A stretch of DNA of 64,000 nucleotides from Apostichopus japonicus. Its lineage: Eukaryota > Echinodermata > Holothuroidea > Aspidochirotida > Stichopodidae. The translations under genes were made by a program, and so were the position numbers. The DNA lies in NCBI RefSeq assembly GCF_037975245.1, contig NC_092563.1:18653594-18717593 (forward strand), written 5' to 3'. Below are positions 17,019-28,060 of the stretch, in pieces (positions within the stretch are counted from its first letter, which is position 1; each line of letters opens with the position of its first letter). The notes beneath the pieces were generated by a model, which worked only from the letters and a program-made list of their open reading frames with translations, ran no database searches and was not told the origin of the DNA.

Positions 17019-17439
17019 TCTGTTAACATAAAGTCTGTTCAAAGTATCTCTTTCGAGATCCGGCTTTAGGAATCACAAATGATTTTCGAAAGAGAAAAGG
17101 GAAACCATATTTCGTTGTCTAAACTAAAGTTGAAGTTGCTGCTGTTTTACCACGTTGTTGCTCAAACTCACGTTGTTATTTTAACTTCCGTTGTCTAAAC
17201 ATACGTCGTTGTCTAAACTTACGTTGTTGCTATCGGCGCTGTTCAAAATTGCTCAACCGCGTAATGTCAACCAGAATGCAAAATGCACTGAGGTTTCGAT
17301 GACTTCAGTACACTAGAAAGGTGTTAGTATAAGCAGAACTAGCTGTTACTATAGAAATGGCCCGAACCACCATTTTAATACATTAAATAAACACAGGTCA
17401 GTCTACTGTACGTGGCTATACACACCTGCACCAAAAACA

Positions 17440-17590
17440 ATAGGGGTCTTGGAGGTCCAAGTCCATTTGGAGTCACCAAACGCAAACTTGTGGAAACCTT
17501 GTTTTATAAGCTACCGTATCTCCCACAGCCAGCCTATCAGATAACATGTGCGTTAGTACAACTCATACGAATAGGAGGCTGCACGGTAAA
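17440..17590 (+). repeat. Single copy of the 145-bp repeat family end
   Basis: It matches the last part of the tandem array at 35280-35930. Shared blocks include CATTTGGAGT, CTTGTTTTATAA-type sequence, TATCTCCCAC, CAGCCTAT and ATAACATGTGC in order. Confidence 0.6.
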
Positions 17591-17639
17591 CAACTTTTAA
17601 AATGTTATAATGTTATACTTATAGGCTATGCATATACGC

Positions 17640-17895
17640 TGTGAATGTCGGAAATCAAGTACAACGTCGAGTGTCTAGACAAAGTACCAGCATAAAAATA
17701 CTGCACTTTTAAACTGATTTCATTGAGCCCCTCCAACAATGTGTAGAGATAATCTGGGAATGTCGGTAATCAAGTAAAACGAGTGTCGAGACAAAATGCC
17801 AGCATAAAATACTGTACTTAAAATTGAATTATTGAACCATTACATGATGTCTGGATATGTTGTGAATGTCGGCAATCAAGTAAAACGAATGACAG
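17640..17895. repeat. ~115-bp tandem repeat, 2.3 copies
   Basis: The block GTGAATGTCGGAAATCAAGT recurs near 17757 and 17871 with substitutions. It is followed in the first two copies by AGTGT..AGACAAA.TRCCAGCATAAAA. Confidence 0.75.
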
Positions 17896-17971
17896 TAATA
17901 TTACTAAAGACAAATGTTTTCGTCCCGATCGAACACCAATTGCGTTTATTATATAACATATACTTTTACTA

Positions 17972-18421
17972 GTGTTTATAGTTGAGAAGATGCGATCTTA
18001 TCACTGCCTGTACTTTGTGAATGCTCTACACAATATATCTATGGCGGATGCTATCCAGTGCCCTCGCTTCGCTGTTTTACAAGGGCGGCCGTCCGACCTT
18101 CATTTCGCCTGCCCTGCCACTCTTTCCTCCTCTCCAACTCCGTATATAGTACCTCGATGCTTTGACCTGCAGCGATTTCACCAGCTACCCCAACTCTTCA
18201 AATATCCCCGCAAATGTAGTGTGCATATCTCGCTAAATTCCACGCAATTTGTATTAGGCCTGTTCAAACTTCGGAGTTTCAACTGCACATGCGCATATCC
18301 TGAAAATTTGTGGAGAAAAGATCATATCATCTTACCTACAACACATAGCCTTAGTCAAAACTCGAGTGTATCTTGGATGATTCGTTTCTTGCATAACATG
18401 TTAGCGGGTTTTTTGGTCTAA
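17972..18421 (+). CDS. Unrecognised 149-codon open frame, probably not a gene
   Basis: This is the longest plus-strand frame in non-repetitive sequence. I see no known domain, and the composition is rich in Ser, Leu, Cys and His. It lies inside the candidate 17.1-19.8 kb element. Without homology or splice support it is most likely fortuitous. Confidence 0.1.
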   Translation: MFIVEKMRSYHCLYFVNALHNISMADAIQCPRFAVLQGRPSDLHFACPATLSSSPTPYIVPRCFDLQRFHQLPQLFKYPRKCSVHISLNSTQFVLGLFKLRSFNCTCAYPENLWRKDHIILPTTHSLSQNSSVSWMIRFLHNMLAGFLV

Positions 18422-18721
18422 AATTCTTAACAATGCTGAGCGAGGTTTGTGTATATTCCATTTACAACACAATCCCTTTCGCAAATCGAAACTCCGAACT
18501 GGATTGGTGTTACGAATGAACTTGCTTGGCGGGTTTAGTAAACTAGTTCTGTGAGTCATATTGCCTACGTACTTCAATACTGTGCCCCTCTTGTTACTCA
18601 CGAAGCGCAGACTACATCCAACCATAGAGCAACTGATCCAACATTTACCCTGGATGCTTTTCAGTATTTGGAAACAACCAACTCCACGAAAATTATAGTA
18701 TTTAAATAACATTTTTACGCA

Positions 18722-18922
18722 ATGTCGAAAGTTCAATTACTACTTTTGACGATGTATATGACTGCAGTAGTTTATGCACACGAATTAGTGTTGCACCAGA
18801 ATCATGACTTGAAGCACGTGGTCAAAGGGACCGCAAAACTTTACCCAAGTTTGCAACGAAGAAATAACTGTGGTATAAATGCACATTTTACATTATCAAC
18901 TCTCAAAAGGGAGAGAACATAA
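18722..18922 (+). CDS. Short frame with a signal-peptide-like start
   Basis: A 66-codon frame whose first ~20 residues (MSKVQLLLLTMYMTAVVYA) look like a secretory signal with an Ala-X-Ala-like end before HELV. The remainder is basic and unrecognised. An ATTTAAAT TATA-like word lies about 20 bp upstream, too close for a normal TATA-to-ATG distance. It may be chance, or a first exon. Confidence 0.15.
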   Translation: MSKVQLLLLTMYMTAVVYAHELVLHQNHDLKHVVKGTAKLYPSLQRRNNCGINAHFTLSTLKRERT

Positions 18923-19439
18923 CATACTGTGAGATTTAAAGTCCTTTTCAGTATCAGAGATGTTGTGGTAGCTTCCCGCAAAATTCATAGATTGTCTCAA
19001 CTCATAACTTTCTGTGATAAAACAATTATTCAAATATGACATTAACAATATAAATGTAAATAACGTCCTCGGAGTTGTATCAACTATCATGTAAATATCG
19101 TTAACAACGTGATTTTGTTCGACAAATCAGGTTGTTAAGGATATTTACATGGCTGTTGCTACAAATCCGGCATGACATTAACGATTACCCCCCCCCCCTT
19201 TTCGCGTTACATAGTTAAACCATCATACTTTGGGTTCATTGAGCACTGAAGATGCAAGCATGTTTGCAGACAATGGGTAAGGGACTACCAAACAAATCTC
19301 GGGAAATTTGAGAAAACATCATTGGCTGTATTTAGCATGAAAATCTCTGTAATAGATATTGTTAGCACTGCACGGAAGCAACTTGCGGTTGATTGTTATA
19401 ATTTTTTTGAAAAGAAAGAATGATGTTCGTTCACAATGT

Positions 19440-19752
19440 GTTCACAACGGAACTTTAGATAGCAACGAAAGTGTAGACATCAAAGTGAGTTTATACATCA
19501 ACCGTAAGTTAACTTAGCAACGAAAGTTTTAGACATCAACGTGAGTTTAGACATCAACCATAAGGTTTATAAATCAACGTGAGTTTAGACATTAAGGCTC
19601 GTTTAGTCGTCAACGTGACTTTAGACATCAACGAACAACAGCAACATGGTAAACTAGCAGCAACAGCTTTAGTTTAGACAGCAACAAACTTAGTCTAGGC
19701 AACGAAACAAACTTAGTTTAGGCAACGAAATACGGTTGCCCTTTTCGCGTTC
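19440..19752. repeat. Iteron-like repeats GACATCAACGTGAGTTTA
   Basis: About ten degenerate units of AGCAACGAAAG / TAGACATCAACGTGAG spaced roughly 20-35 bp apart. They form the right subterminal part of the candidate transposon. Confidence 0.6.
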
Positions 19753-20029
19753 CATACTTCAGGTCTGCTCAGGTAGAGGGGAGAAAGTTTAATAGGGTAG
19801 GTCAGTGGTATTGTTTGAGAGAGTGGGTAAAACAGGATTTAAAGGGGGAAATAGGAATTATAGCCAGTGGTGTGGCCAGTATTCTGCTAACGGAGGGGGG
19901 GGGGGTATTCCTCATGGGCCCAAAATTGGTGGAATTTGAAAAATGGCCTGAAATTTGGTGGGCCATAAAGTTTTGTGGGCCCTACATTTTTAAGCTCGAA
20001 AAGGTATGAGCTTCTGCACCATTGGTGCT
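19753..20029. other. Remnant with G-run and CAGTGGTGTGGCCAG start
   Basis: CAGTGGTGTGGCCAG near 19866 followed within 35 bp by a ten-G run resembles the hAT-like termini elsewhere. The opposite end was not identified. Confidence 0.35.
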
Positions 20030-21606
20030 CTAGTTGACGTTTCCATTTTAACTCTCTCACTAATGTATCTATATATATATACTATATATGGTCTAGCATA
20101 ACGCGTGTGTGGGTATGGACGCCTTGAACAATTTTTCAATTGTGCAATGGAACCAACTGTGGCTGGTCTTGAACTCGACCGAGTCGTCGGGGAACATGAC
20201 GCATTTCGGGAAGGGGCGACCGCCCCCCCCCCCCCCGAGCAAATTTTCTCTATGATATCGCTAGTAATTTAAAAATAGACAATGCTTAGATGCAACTTAC
20301 AAGGCCTGGGAAGTGTCATTTCCAGCGATCTGGGAGGCATTTTCGGCCAAAATTTTCTTGTACGCTTCGCGCCAACCCATGGTGGCGCTTCGCTTAGATA
20401 GTTTGCCTACAAGCTTCGCCCTTCCGTTGGCAAATTACTCGCTACACGCCTGTTCGAATTTGTAAAGCAAAGAGCAGACATCACATAATATCAGTGAGCA
20501 TAAAAATGCATGTTCAAAAATGAACAGCCTCAAAACTGTCTATGTGTGTAGTCAAAGGCGTAGGAGCCCAATTGGATTTGGGGGCTGTAACGACTTGCCC
20601 GAAAAATATAACCAAAATTTTTCGCGCGCCCCGCGCGCGTTCAACATGTCAATGTCAATATCATATAAGCAAGCATAGGTCATTACATTGCATGGCATCG
20701 TGTACCGTACGGTCCGTGAAAGTTGCGCAGTCATCCGCAGGATGCTAATGTAAACAACGAAATGTCTTATTATGTAGATGGAGAAAAAGCATACAGGTCC
20801 AATTATGTCAAAACTCTCTTTTACAGTAGTAATGGCGAATTAGTCTGCCAAGCTTAGAACTTTATTTTAATTACCAAGGAGATCATTTTTAAACTATAAA
20901 TTTATTCTCAGCATATTGCCCGAATTTTCAGGGGAACAAGTTTGGTTGGGGGGGGGGGGGCTGCAGCCCCCGCCTCCTACGCCTATGTGTGTAGTGTTCG
21001 GGTTCGAAATATCTGATATCGGAAATATCTGGTATTTTTCATTTCCTTCAACCAAGTTTTATAATTGCCGTTATAAGAGGTTGTAATATTTGTACACCAA
21101 TAAATTAACTGTGTCTGAATTTTCGAAAACTTCCTGACCAACATTCTTCATCATACTTCCCTCTATAGTACTCGTAGCAATTTTGACCTGTCTGTTAGGG
21201 GTTCAAGGAGGTTTTTCTATATTGCTTGTCCATAGATTGAATTTTGTGCAACATTATGTATATGTTTTGAAGTGATTTTCTTCACGAGAAATGTGAATTT
21301 TCAAATTCTGAACAAATAATGGGCTTTAAACTTTGAAAAGTGGGGCTTTTGGATATTGTGGGCCGTGACGTAGAATCACCTACAAAAGCAATGATCCACA
21401 GGACATGCAATGAGGTCGAACATGATGTGTGACTGGTTACAATCTTCAAAAAGGTTATGGATGAAAAAAAAAATATTGGGAAATACTTGGTTCTCAGGCA
21501 AAAGTGTACATCTGGTTGGTCATTTTCAAGCCCGAGAAGTGCCATTTCCGGTGATCTAGGGGGTATCAAAACCTGAAATTTTCTTGTACGCTCCGCGCCA
21601 ACCGAT
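20030..21606 (-). repeat. Composite dispersed repeat, copy 1 (inverted relative to copy 2)
   Basis: The whole stretch is matched, reverse-complemented and with substitutions, by 39893-41445. Order is preserved, including TAGCGATATCAT, GGAAGTGTCATTTCC, TTGTACGCTTCGCGCCAAC and the nested hAT-like insertion. Copy 1 stops at about 21606, where the Penelope-like sequence begins. Copy 2 continues a further ~70 bp to a CAGAGGCGTATCCAGG terminus. Confidence 0.85.
20553..20987. mobile_element. hAT-like non-autonomous element, nested in composite repeat
   Basis: The left end CAAAGGCGTAGGAGCC and the right end, read in reverse as CATAGGCGTAGGAGGC, form inverted termini. The 8-bp target duplication TGTGTAGT flanks it exactly (20545-20552 and 20988-20995). 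An 8-bp duplication plus CA(G/A)-starting ends is the hAT signature. A thirteen-G run lies about 20 bp inside the right end. It has no coding capacity. The same insertion is present in copy 2, so it predates dispersal of the composite. Confidence 0.8.
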
Positions 21607-22403
21607 GGTGATATTTTCAGAATGGTTGGCTCCAGCGGTACTGACACTATCGCCACTTCAGTTTTCCGTAAGAAAACTTTTACAGGGTTGTTCATTAATT
21701 GGAAATCCTGGTGTCCCAAAAAGTATAAAATTGCGGTTATTAAGGCTTTACATGAACGTGCACGTAGATTATGTTCGTGGGATATCTTGTTCGTTCATGA
21801 ATTGCAATTTATTAGACGTATTTTGACTTTTAATGGTTACCCTAGAAAGTTATTGCACGAAATGGAAAACTTTACTTATAAATTAAGAAAACAACTGGGC
21901 ATGGGTCCTGTAATTAAATTAGATCATGGGGAGACCCAAGTTAATACTGTTTATGTTAAATTACCATATTGTGGCCCTAGCAGTGATAAACTCGCTAAGA
22001 CTTTAGGTAGTTACATTAAGGGGTTGTGTAATGACAATATACATATCAAAATAATTTTTCTGCAAAGAAAATCTCTGCTCTGTTCAATTTTAAGGATGCT
22101 TTTAAGTTAGATTATGCCAACAATTTTGTTTATAGGATTAACTGTCCAGACTGTGATTCCTTTTATGTGGGAGAAACCAATAGACGGCTTAAGGATATGT
22201 TCAACGAACATCTGATGAGCTCCTTTGGTAACCTTCATTGTACTGCGCATAAACATCATCTGCCTACTTTTGTTGACCATTGTGCCACTATTGGTAATGA
22301 ACCCCAGTGGTTCAGGAGGAAGATTAAAGAGAGTCTCCTAATAAAAGACTTAAATGCTGACCTAAATAGAAATGTAGCGAGCTACGGGTTGGAGCTATTC
22401 TAA
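21607..22403 (+). pseudogene. Penelope-like retroelement remnant with GIY-YIG endonuclease
   Basis: The first frame (21622-22110) matches the C-terminal part of a Penelope-like reverse transcriptase. It has a KPTFTGL-like start changed to KTFTGL, then the conserved region with NGYP near 21835. The second frame (about 22060-22403) carries the linker, a CPDC pair and the GIY-YIG nuclease start FYVGETNRRLKD (about 22156-22191), ending at TAA. One frameshift near 22055-22065, in a T-rich stretch, separates them, so the copy is inactive. The N-terminal RT motifs are missing. Confidence 0.85.
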
Positions 22404-22582
22404 TCCTTATTTACTTTTTATTGCTGGTTGTTCTATTCATCCCTAAGTTAAAAATATTCACTAAAAAAATTTGCTGGTTGTTCTAAGTTTAAAAGTTTCT
22501 TCCTAGTTTAAAAATCACTCATGCTTATCACTATTGGCGTCCTTGGATGTATATTAGCCCTTGTATTTAATTGATCTTGTAC

Positions 22583-22641
22583 TTTTGCCTGACGATGGAG
22601 TGGTGACCACTCCGAAATATAGCAGTATGTCGTTGTTAAAA
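22583..22641 (+). ncRNA. Hammerhead-like motif in the 3' tail of the Penelope-like element
   Basis: CTGACGA (22589-22595) fits the CUGANGA box. Helix II is GGAGTGG/CCACTCC (22597-22603, 22607-22613) with loop TGA. GAA follows at 22614-22616. Helix III is ATAT/ATGT (22617-22620, 22627-22630) with one T-G wobble and a six-base loop, then C at 22631 as the predicted cleavage-site nucleotide. Helix I is weak and interrupted, so activity is uncertain. Its position 180 bp after the reading frame agrees with hammerhead motifs known in this class. Confidence 0.5.
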
Positions 22642-22661
22642 ATATTCGCTTGTTTATCTTT

Positions 22662-22664
<3 letters not shown>

Positions 22665-22750
<86 letters not shown>
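22665..22750. repeat. (TA)n microsatellite
   Basis: About 86 bp of alternating TA directly after the Penelope-like tail. Confidence 0.96.
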
Positions 22751-22753
<3 letters not shown>

Positions 22754-24059
22754 ATATTGTATAGTATATTGGTAATACAGCCAAGCTGGATAATCTTGAA
22801 GGGCATGCATAGAGGGCCTGTATGACACTGTCACATTGGTACTACTAGTGGTATGCTACTACTAGTGCTTTACGGACTTAAATCATAATCGTCAAAATTC
22901 GGTCAATTTGTTTTATAGCCTGTTTAATGATATTATAAGTAAGTATAACAGTATCGATGTGAAGGTATAGTTACTGTGTTCACCCATATTATATAGGTTA
23001 TCATTAGGTTTATAGTTGTTATCGAAAATTAAACCCACCTGCTCTCACCGTCTCTCACCGTTTCTAAAGAAAACTCTTTTCGTAGTACGTTTATTTAACT
23101 AGTTAAGAACCATACGTAACGATCCAATACAAGCCACACGTTTAATTGACTATATACTGGACTCTTGCTTCTTTAGCGGCTTAATTTATACTAGATATGC
23201 TCTGCCCGCTCAAAATATGAATATGATAAGAAACTCGCCTGAAACTACCACCACGCAGCCCGTATTTGTGAATCGTTTCCCAGTTATCAAAACATGTGTT
23301 TTTAAGCTATTCTGCTTGCTTTTAAAAACAGTGATAGCAACATTGATTAAATCTTTCACAGTTTGGCTGATAATATTATCATTGCAAAAAAAAAAAAAAA
23401 AAAACAACATCAAGCCAAATTAAAGGTACAAACAAATATAGTACAATTAAACGTGATAATTGTTTAGCTATTGAAAATCTGAAAAATGTTTTATATCCTA
23501 TATTCTATAATACAGGATTTTCCTCGAATAGGCCTTTACAGTTCTATCATGGCTTTGACCAGCCTCATAAATTATTTATTTATTAAGATCGAACGTTTCC
23601 CAAAAGGGACCTGTGAGGCACCCGGAACTGACCTGCATGGACCAACTATTAGGATCGGGAGGGGTGATGGCGGTTGTGGTTGATGGGTGGGGGTTGGGGA
23701 GGGGGGAGGGGGAGGCTATCGACCACGGTCCTAGTGTGACTACCGGCATTTAACTAGAATTATGATAAAATTGTCACTTTATATGATGAATTGACACTTA
23801 AGTGGGTGTTCTAGAGGACTAGGTCATAATCACTGTAGTGCATCTTGTAAAGAGTAGTCTTGACTAAAAGGAAATAAAAAAAGAGAACCATTCTTTAACG
23901 TGGAAAGCGTGGCCCGCTTCAGGATGGACCTTGTAATTTCTTTTTGAACTATTGATCGGGAAGAGATTTGTACTACCAGAAAATGAGGACTGAGAGAGGT
24001 TTGTAGAAAGAGGCGAAGGACTAAGCGAGATATTTAGTGAGAGAGTTTGAGACGAGTTT
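22751..24059. other. Intergenic DNA without recognised genes
   Basis: Contains an A18 run near 23386 and a G-rich stretch at 23650-23715. No gene or repeat copy recognised. Confidence 0.4.
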
Positions 24060-24640
24060 TGTATTACCAGAGGGTGAGAACTGGGTGAGCCTTTGTTATA
24101 CCAGAGGGTGAGAATTGGGTGAGCCCTGTACTAACAGACGGTGAGAACTGGGTAAGCCCTGTACTACCAGTAGGTGGGAACTGGGTGGCGCCTTTTAATA
24201 CCAGAGGGTGAGAACTGGGTGAGCCTTGAACTACCAGAGGGTGAGAACTGGATAAGCCTTGCACTACCAGAGGGAGAGAAATGGGTGAGCCTTTTAATAC
24301 CAGAGGGTGAAAATTGGGTGAGCCTTGTACTACCAGAGGGTGAGAACTGGGTGAGCCTTGAACTACCAGAGGGTGAGAACTGGATAAGCCTTGAACTACC
24401 AGAGGGAGAGAAATGGGTGAGCATTGTACTATCAGAGGGTGAGAACTGGTGAGCCTTGTAATACCAGAGAGTGAACCTTGTACTACCAGAGGATGAGAAC
24501 TGGATAAGCCTTGAACTACCATAAAGTGAGAACTGGGTGAGCCTTTTACTACCAGAGGATGAGAACTGGATGAGCCTTGTACTATCAGATGGTGAGAACT
24601 GGGCGAGCCTTGAACTACCAAAGGCTGAAAACTGAGACAG
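24060..24640. repeat. 33-bp minisatellite, about 17 copies
   Basis: The unit reads approximately GTGAGCCTTGTACTACCAGA followed by GGGTGAGAACTGG. Variants include TTTTAATACC and ATAAGCC. Because 33 is a multiple of three, long repetitive frames open on both strands. I treat them as artefacts. Confidence 0.95.
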
Positions 24641-25085
24641 TTTATGCTACGAGAGGGTAAGGGCTGAGTCAGTTTGGAATATCAAAACCTGAAATCCAAT
24701 TGAGTTTGGAAATAGAAACAGCTTCACTTGGCTGGCGATATAGTATTCAAGAAACTGATTTGTAGTCTAAATATTCACCATAATTACGAATGTTTCGTTT
24801 GACCAAGAAAGAGACAATCTGTGTAACCTTTGAAAAATTACCCATTGAGGATGACAATATCTGTACTAAAGTGCGAAACAAATGCGTTACTGTATAAATG
24901 TTGATATAGTTATATAACATGTAGGAAAAGAAATAATGAAATACCATAGCCAACCACAACTTAAGAACATTATTAGCAATGAGTCTTTAATCTTGCATTA
25001 TACACAAATGGTATATTATATACTTGAATAATGCAAAAATATAAAAATAAACGAGCGAAAGAAGGAACAGAAAACATAATATTAC
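24641..25085. other. Intergenic DNA
   Basis: No features recognised. Confidence 0.35.
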
Positions 25086-25218
25086 CCTTGAAGCCGTGTT
25101 GAATGGTTTCGCTTGATGTATACGTCAAGGTTAGAGTCGAAGTGGACCAAAAAAATGCGGTTATATCGAAAACCACAGTTTCTTTCACAGCACTCAATTT
25201 TTTAATGTAATCTTCCAT
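25086..25218 (-). CDS. Possible first coding exon, unknown protein
   Basis: An ATG at 25218 in good context (AACAATGG) opens 44 codons beginning MEDYIKKLSAVKETVVFD and running to a CAAGG|GTAATA donor at 25086/25085. A TATA-like CTATAAAG lies about 57 bp upstream (25275-25282), compatible with a short 5' UTR. I recognise no domain and found no convincing next exon downstream on the minus strand. This could be chance. Confidence 0.2.
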
Positions 25219-27184
25219 TGTTAGATTTAGTTCAAAGCAAGTTCAAAGCACATATGTCAATGTCCCAGCGGGATCTTTATAGCAAATTGGATTGACGATC
25301 AATGCTGAATATAGTGGGAAATAATGATATTAATGTAAAAAATAACCCATGATGCATTGTCTGAATAGGCTCAGTACGTATGGACTGTCGTATGACCTTG
25401 CCAAATGAATAATCTACCCCCCGTAACTTTCAAGGGAGCTATTGTGGACTAGTTAATATTGACTCGAACAGGTGTAATGTCATATGTTGCATGACACTGT
25501 TGACAGCGAAACGTTACGTTTGACTTTTATTTTAATCTTAATTTCTTGCATTTTGAGATGGCATAGGGTTCCAACTAAGGGATTGTGAAAATTCAACAAT
25601 AGTATAATAATGATATAGTATAGTGTATACATTTTGAAATGCTTTTTAAATTTTGAAGTAGAAAAATTGAAATTAAATTTGAAGAAAAAAAAAACAAGCA
25701 AAAATTGGGGGCAAATGTATGATAATTCCCCCACCCCAATATTTCTAGTGGAAGCATACACAAAACAGCATATGATAAGAGCATGATAATCCTTATATTC
25801 CGGAAATAAAACTTTCCCATAAAATGATTTTTTATTCTAATTCATGTGATACGTTTATTAAAAAATATATAACTTTTTTTCTTCTCTGACCAATAACGTA
25901 AACCAAAGTACATTAAATTTAAAAAATAGTAATTGTTAGAACAGGTTCAACTCATTAGTTTCATGGATACGACGGTTGGGGAGGGGAGGGGGGGGGAGGT
26001 GGTAACATGAGGAAGTACATTTACCAGCCAATCTGTGTATGATTATAATCAAGTGCATTTGGTATATGTAGGTCAAGTTGACCCCTCCAATCCATGGAAC
26101 GGATTCACTCCCCTTGAGACATTTCTTGCTACAACTGTTCGGATACTGGTATAGTTCTGGGGGGGGGGGGGGGGTAAAATATATAACATACGGAGGGAGG
26201 AAGGAAAAGAGAGAGATGGTGGCATAACGTATTCGAGTCTATCAATCCGCCCCAAATGTTTTCCTTCAGGAAAGTGCCAAAAAGCATTAGAATCTATTCC
26301 GATACAGTATGTATCAATCAGGGCTCTTGTGAAGTCTCGCAGAACAGTGAAACAGTGAAACATTCACCATATTAACATAGTTTCCTTGACCCCTGGAGAC
26401 AGGCTGGTGCCACTGGTGTGGACCACATGCATGTTTCAATAAAAAAAATCACCTTGGCATTAGTAAAGCTACGGTAACTTGAGCAGGTCACTTGAGAACT
26501 GCTGATTGTAATGAACGTTGACTGTCACGAACATACTTCCTGGATAACCTCTGGGCTCCTGCTCTAATTCACCCCGTTTTCGGATCATATCAGTTTGTTG
26601 GTTTGTTACCCGCTGCCCCCTCTCACCATATATGTCTGAAACTTTCCGAAGAATATTGACTATATATCGCATTCAGTAATAAAGGTATAGGATCAACCAT
26701 TGTAAATGTGTACACTACATCATTTTGGTCATTGTATTTATTCATTGTACTGTTAAGTCATACACTGTAAGCCAACTTTATGTTGGTTTTGGTATTGTGA
26801 TTTCATACTTATAGTTTATTGATATATTGGTATCAGCCTAAAAATTTAAAAATTGTATTCACTTTTGATATGCATTTTAAAATAGATTTCCAGTGTGTGT
26901 AAGTGTGTCACCAAGCATTCCAAAACTTGAGCATTATATCTCAAGAAGAACACAATCAACTTTATATCAAAAATGTTATATTTGTTATTATAGTCATGAG
27001 TATAGTAGATAATCATTTATAGTTTCGGTGAAGGTCTTGTTTAAATAAATTTTGTCAACATTAGCATTGTCTCAGTTGGTATGAAAATTAATGGTGATAG
27101 TATATAGAAATACATGTTTCTCCATCATCATAATATTGATTATCTTTAGAGAATAGAGGTAATGCAGCACGTGTCACTGATTAT
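25219..27184. other. Intergenic DNA without recognised genes
   Basis: Contains G-rich stretches near 25980-26000 and a G15 run near 26160. The short frames lack recognisable domains. Confidence 0.35.
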
Positions 27185-27408
27185 TATACAACACCTAATA
27201 ATATTCCTGCCAATTTGATTGGTCAATTGCTCGTCGATTGCATGCAAAATCCGCTCTATTGCACTCTATGAAATAGAACAATGTGTTATACATTTTTGAT
27301 AGCACTTTTTTCAATGGTAAGAGAGCAGAGAAACCTGTCTGTTCAAAACAATCTGTTGCATGAGTGCATTTTACATCCAATTATATCCAGATTTGAAGGT
27401 GTTGTATA
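27185..27408. mobile_element. 224-bp MITE-like element
   Basis: Perfect 12-bp terminal inverted repeats, TATACAACACCT (27185-27196) and AGGTGTTGTATA (27397-27408), bound a short non-coding segment. The TA at each outer edge could be part of a TA target duplication, as in Tc1/mariner-type elements, but this is not certain. Confidence 0.6.
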
Positions 27409-27414
27409 AAACAG

Positions 27415-27575
27415 ATAATGAATGGTTTCCATTCGTGCAATAGTGCAAATATTTCATTCGTTGAAAGATGTAATTTGTTCCATTCAACTTGGCTGCGCCT
27501 CGTTGAATGGAACATTCCATCTTTCAACTCATGAAATATTTGCACTATTGCACTCATAACCATTTATTATTTGTA
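27415..27575. repeat. Imperfect long palindrome, ~70-bp arms
   Basis: The left arm, ending GTTCCATTCAAC at 27488, is mirrored by the right arm, starting GTTGAATGGAAC at 27502, across a 13-nt loop. Identity is high outward through GTGCAATAGTGCAAATATTTCA. It directly adjoins the 224-bp MITE-like element and shares TATACA-type sequence with it. Confidence 0.85.
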
Positions 27576-28060
27576 TACTACTCTATACTAGTATCATTAA
27601 CTAACATAAAGCTCCTCAAATATTCCATGGCCATCACTTCTTTCCTTATCGTGAACCCGCATATAGTCTGTGGGTGGAATATTTGTCACCCAACTTGAGT
27701 ATTATTTCATGTGATCATTGTTGCTCCAATTGCTTGGTTAGAGGGTTGCAGTACATTCCTCACTTAGTGCAAAAAATATATGCCACCATAATTGGCATAT
27801 TTGTAAATATTTAATTAAATGCTCTGGTATCGGCAATTTACTCAGAGATAACAACAGCTTTGAACACGATAAACACGATACGTGATATATGTGGGTATGA
27901 ATGCCAGTTGTACGCATACCCCGCGAATCACAGCTTAGTAGCAGATCGTTGAAAAAGTGCAACAGAATGATACGTTATCATCGAGTGGCTTTGATAAAAT
28001 TGACGATGTTATTTTGCCAAAACAGCTGCATTTTTCCCCTTTATATGTAACTTACAGGTA
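27576..28060. other. Intergenic DNA
   Basis: No features recognised. Confidence 0.35.

Larger units (their letters stand above)
17085..19752. mobile_element. Candidate 2.7-kb DNA transposon with imperfect terminal inverted repeats
   Basis: The left end (17085-17118), with blocks GAGAAAAGGGAAACC and ATTTCGTTGTCTAAACT, matches the reverse complement of the right end (about 19719-19752). Mismatches are few. Subterminal repeats also mirror each other: ACGTTGTTG/TCTAAAC words at 17140-17235, and CAACGTGAGTTTAGACAT iterons at 19440-19680. No transposase was found inside, so it would be non-autonomous or decayed. Exact boundaries and the target duplication are unresolved. Confidence 0.45.

Noticed and set aside
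24064-24621. 185-codon repetitive frame and its antisense partner
   Set aside because: 33-bp minisatellite; both strands are open, and no signal peptide or unique domain surrounds it.
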